Source of the DNA: a virus
Length of the DNA: 21,761 bases
Direction: 5' to 3' (one strand)
Virus record (IMG/VR): IMGVR_UViG_3300024520_000542
Location: 1 to 21,761 of that record
Position 1 is the first letter of the stretch; each line of letters starts with the position of its first letter. Both the position numbers and the translations under genes were made by a program. The notes below the pieces were generated by a model, which ran no database searches, was not told where the DNA came from, and worked only from the letters and a program-made list of their open reading frames with translations. This document shows positions 20,190 to 21,761 of the stretch, in pieces.

Positions 20190-20801
20190 TTAATGTTTTC
20201 CGTAACTTACATTTTTAATTGATTTTGTCCAGCAAGCTCTACACGTACGACACTTGCCGCCCTGAGATGGGGCCGGACATGTTGCGCCCTTAGTAACGAC
20301 TGATGACGTGTGAGACCAGGCCGTAGGCGGTGGCCCATCGATTTTTGATCCTGATAATCTTATTATTAAGTTGTCCGGAACCGCTTCAGGAGCTGGCAGG
20401 TAAGGCCGCTCTTGTGTTGGCAGCCAGTGCTTAGTGCCAGGTGTTAACCTGCACACCTCCAAAATTTTGGACATGTGCTCGTCGCTCTGGACGTCACCGG
20501 CGTCGTGCCATCTAAACCATTTTTGCCTCTTCACCTGCGCCACCATTGCCGCGGTCCATGAGTCACGGGCCAGGCTTGCCAGTCTGTAGTACTGAGCTTT
20601 TTTAATTGCTGGATATCTTATATAATTGCCCTTCAGGGCATAACAGCCATGACACGGCGTCCCGGGAACCAGTCGCAGCTTGCTACCTGTTTTGCACTCC
20701 CAGGCCGGCAGGCTATAACTGAGCCCAGGCATTTTTGATGTCCGGGTCATAGATCCAGTAATTTTTACTGCTTCTTTTACTTTCATACTTTCTAATTTCA
20801 T
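20190..20801 (-). CDS. Gp88-family phage protein
   Basis: The 203-residue protein contains PGTPCHGCYALKG, RWHDAGDVQSDEHMSKILEV and WLPTQERPYLP, and a C-terminal Cys group (CPAPSQGGKCRTCRACW), the pattern of the phage Gp88 family first named in mycobacteriophages. Six Cys residues after the start of the CHGC motif could ligate zinc or an iron-sulfur cluster; this is inference. The family has no established function. Base composition here is clearly more GC-rich than in the replication genes, suggesting a different history. In-frame ATG 20786 (MKVKEAV) is an alternative start. Confidence 0.78.
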   Translation of the reverse strand: MKLESMKVKEAVKITGSMTRTSKMPGLSYSLPAWECKTGSKLRLVPGTPCHGCYALKGNYIRYPAIKKAQYYRLASLARDSWTAAMVAQVKRQKWFRWHDAGDVQSDEHMSKILEVCRLTPGTKHWLPTQERPYLPAPEAVPDNLIIRLSGSKIDGPPPTAWSHTSSVVTKGATCPAPSQGGKCRTCRACWTKSIKNVSYGKH

Positions 20802-20810
20802 ACTATCAAT

Positions 20811-21038
20811 TCATTGTGTCTTTTTTAAGGCGCTTGAAGCTTGGCGCTTGCGGCTTCTCTCTTCAATCTCTGTAAATAAATTATGTCTTGTTGCATTGCT
20901 GCTTGAAGCTTGGAACTTATTTCTTTTTTTACCTAGTTCTCTGAAAAACTTCTCACAGCTGGCCAGGTATGACGCCGGCAGGTCCTCATGCGGCGTCATA
21001 AAATAGTGTGTTAGATCGTTGTGTTTAATTCTTGCCAC
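20811..21038 (-). CDS. Small phage hypothetical protein with repeat-derived tail
   Basis: From GTG (complement of 21036-21038) the 75-residue product reads MARIKHNDLTHYFMTPHEDL then PASYLASCEKFFRELGKKRN; this first part looks conserved. The rest contains two QASS segments (FQASSSN and RQASSALKK) encoded by heptanucleotide arrays at 20901 and 20832. An ATG at 21086 would add 16 residues overlapping the upstream gene. The GTG start gives the usual short overlap. Function unknown. Confidence 0.62.
   Translation of the reverse strand: MARIKHNDLTHYFMTPHEDLPASYLASCEKFFRELGKKRNKFQASSSNATRHNLFTEIEERSRKRQASSALKKTQ
20832..20857. repeat. Heptanucleotide tandem array C
   Basis: GCTTG at 20832, 20839 and 20846, and GCTTC at 20853, in exact 7-nt register, near the 3' end of the minus-strand gene at 20811. 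Confidence 0.8.
20901..20919. repeat. Heptanucleotide tandem array D
   Basis: GCTTG at 20901 and 20908, then a degenerate AACTT at 20915. It is in the coding region of the minus-strand gene at 20811 and encodes FQASSS. Confidence 0.65.
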
Positions 21039-21123
21039 GTGGTTCCATATCTTTTTTAACAAGACGCAGGATCTCTTCCAGTGCATCCGCTATTCGCTCT
21101 AGTTCTTTTGTTGCATATTCCAT
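21025..21123 (-). CDS. 32-residue helical micro-protein
   Basis: The product MEYATKELERIADALEEILR then LVKKDMEPRGKN is an amphipathic helix with heptad pattern, probably oligomeric. Its end overlaps the next minus-strand gene by 14 nt. A minus-strand TTGACA at 21173-21168 with a poor -10 (TATAGG or TAGGAT) lies upstream. Function unknown. Confidence 0.6.
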   Translation of the reverse strand: MEYATKELERIADALEEILRLVKKDMEPRGKN

Positions 21124-21159
21124 ATATTTCTTCTTTCTAATTGTATCCTATACTATCCT

Positions 21160-21291
21160 TCAGTCACTGTCAAGCTTGGAGCTTGAAGCTTGGGGCTCCT
21201 GCTTCTTCTTCATATAACCAGCGCGCTTCCTGATCAGGGAACACAGCTGCGCTGGCAAAACTCCACCTATAAAGAGGGCCGCCAGAGGCAT
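21160..21291 (-). CDS. 43-residue hydrophobic micro-protein with repeat-derived tail
   Basis: The product MPLAALFIGGVLPAQLCSLI continues RKRAGYMKKKQEP and ends QASSSKLDSD. The N-terminal part is hydrophobic and followed by a basic cluster, so it may be a membrane peptide. The last ten residues come from heptanucleotide array E. It would be the first gene of the leftward transcript from the promoter at 21541, after a leader of about 215 nt. Confidence 0.5.
   Translation of the reverse strand: MPLAALFIGGVLPAQLCSLIRKRAGYMKKKQEPQASSSKLDSD
21174..21205. repeat. Heptanucleotide tandem array E
   Basis: GCTTG at 21174, 21181 and 21188, and GCTCC at 21195, in 7-nt register, followed slightly out of phase by GCTTC at 21201. 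Read on the minus strand it encodes QASSSKL. Confidence 0.8.
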
Positions 21292-21512
21292 GCCTTATGT
21301 TAGGCTGTTTATCATTCCTGATCCCAGATCCAACGTGGTAGCGACGCTCTTAAATTACAAACACCAATTGGATCTGAGATCAGTCCAGGGCAAGTTCGGC
21401 TAGCGTGAGCATTGCTCGTGTTATCCTGGTTCCGCTATATAATTTTTCAAGCGACTTAACTGATCTCAAGACAGTTATTATAAAGGCTCATATCTCAGGA
21501 GCCTATTTATCC
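21292..21512. ncRNA. Non-coding region with candidate structured RNA
   Basis: No convincing ORF on either strand. Pairings seen: 21318-21333 with 21368-21383 (16 bp, one mismatch on plus or one G-U on minus); 21375-21384 with 21459-21468 (perfect 10 bp, mutually exclusive with the first); 21385-21390 with 21424-21429; a 10-bp hairpin 21401-21410/21414-21423 containing three G-U pairs only in plus-strand RNA; and CGCT/AGCG at 21433/21450. It may be a plus-strand small RNA or the leader of the leftward operon. Confidence 0.5.
21484..21509 (+). terminator. Hairpin downstream of candidate RNA
   Basis: AGGCTC (21484-21489), a 9-nt loop and GAGCCT (21499-21504), followed by ATTTAT. It could terminate a plus-strand RNA just before the next promoter; the U-tract is short. 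Confidence 0.4.
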
Positions 21513-21541
21513 TATATAATACTTGACAATGGATATGTCAA
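21513..21541 (-). promoter_or_regulatory. Leftward promoter of a second mirror-image pair
   Basis: On the minus strand TTGACA (21541-21536), a 17-nt spacer and TATATA (21518-21513). It would transcribe the structured region and the minus-strand genes from 21291 downward. Confidence 0.68.
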
Positions 21542-21551
21542 GATGTAAATT
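21523..21551 (+). promoter_or_regulatory. Rightward promoter of a second mirror-image pair
   Basis: TTGACA (21523-21528), a 17-nt spacer and TAAATT (21546-21551). The two facing -35 boxes form a CTTGACA / TGTCAAG inverted repeat (21522-21542) that could double as an operator. Confidence 0.7.
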
Positions 21552-21575
21552 AAAATAATTAATGAAAGGACTAAA

Positions 21576-21761
21576 ATGTCAAAAATAAGAATGAACACCG
21601 AGTTAAGAACTAAAATTCTTAACCGATATAGAGATAGTGCTGAAAGTGAAAACACGCAAGAACTTGAAGCATATAAACAAGCAAGGGAACACGTTGATTT
21701 GGCTTATCCAAAAGCGTTTGAACTTGCAACACAAGTTGTTGAAAGGTCATATCCAAGTGAA
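21576..21761 (+). CDS. Early phage hypothetical protein, 3' end outside window
   Basis: The frame from ATG 21576 runs off the right edge after 62 codons: MSKIRMNTELRTKILNRYRD, then a helical, charged region ending ERSYPSE. AAAGGA (21565-21570) is the ribosome site; the earlier ATG at 21562 stops after eight codons. I recall similar phage proteins beginning with N-[TN]-ELR-x-KI, with no known role. The strong promoter immediately upstream suggests early expression. Confidence 0.72.
   Translation, partial: MSKIRMNTELRTKILNRYRDSAESENTQELEAYKQAREHVDLAYPKAFELATQVVERSYPSE

Noticed and set aside
21011-21086. ATG 21086 as start of the minus-strand gene ending at 20811
   Set aside because: It would add 16 residues overlapping the 21025-21123 micro-gene; the GTG at 21038 gives the short overlap usual here and starts at the conserved-looking part.
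19954-21205. CRISPR array
   Set aside because: The repeats are only 7 nt, contiguous and without spacers, so these are tandem heptamers, not CRISPR.
21290-21403. Plus-strand frame MPYVRLFIIPDPRS (37 codons)
   Set aside because: Overlaps the inverted-repeat-rich region, has no ribosome site and is not better supported than a structured RNA.
21375-21468. tRNA-like cloverleaf
   Set aside because: The closing stem is 10 bp, there is no T-loop GTTCRA consensus in the right place and no anticodon-type 7-nt loop; no tRNA was found elsewhere by eye.

Overview
This window looks like part of the genome of an AT-rich tailed bacteriophage. It encodes a phage replication set (archaeo-eukaryotic type primase, UvrD-like helicase, family A DNA polymerase, RecB-like exonuclease, endonuclease VII, a VRR-NUC/Hjc-like nuclease) and a terminase small subunit. 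It also has dozens of very short, tightly packed and overlapping genes. Several small proteins resemble, from memory, conserved hypothetical proteins of uncultured marine phages and pelagiphages. A marine host is therefore likely but is an inference. No tRNA, rRNA, CRISPR, integrase, transposase or clear structural gene was seen.

Layout. Positions 1-8006 are a plus-strand run: a partial gene, primase, helicase, two nested membrane micro-ORFs, a DUF3310 protein, a membrane protein, DNA polymerase, then a DUF6445-type oxygenase-like protein fused by overlap to a flavin-dependent tryptophan-halogenase-like gene. Positions 8017-12850 hold small conserved phage genes: Cys-rich, lipoprotein, single-membrane-segment, zinc-ribbon and ribbon-helix-helix types, plus one JmjC/cupin-like oxygenase. 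Two sigma70-type promoters occur there. Positions 12842-18169 carry six further Fe(II)/2-oxoglutarate (2OG) oxygenase-like genes interleaved with endonuclease VII and a PD-(D/E)XK exonuclease. A 280-bp region flanked by a perfect 23-bp inverted repeat interrupts this run.

Positions 18166-18754 (minus) carry the terminase small subunit and a membrane micro-protein, fired from a symmetric divergent promoter; the other arm drives three small plus-strand genes. Positions 19661-20035 hold the VRR-NUC-like nuclease. Positions 20007-21291 (minus) carry a Gp88-like gene and small genes. This block is peppered with 7-nt tandem repeats (GCTTGnn) that become QASSS-like protein tails. Positions 21292-21512 are non-coding and rich in inverted repeats, followed by a second symmetric divergent promoter and a gene running off the right edge.

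The most striking points are eight candidate Fe(II)/2OG (or JmjC/DUF6445) oxygenases plus one halogenase within about 12.5 kb; two mirror-image face-to-face promoters; apparently leaderless transcripts; the heptanucleotide arrays; and two candidate structured-RNA or origin regions (17031-17268 and 21318-21505). All family assignments are from reading motifs; no database search was run.
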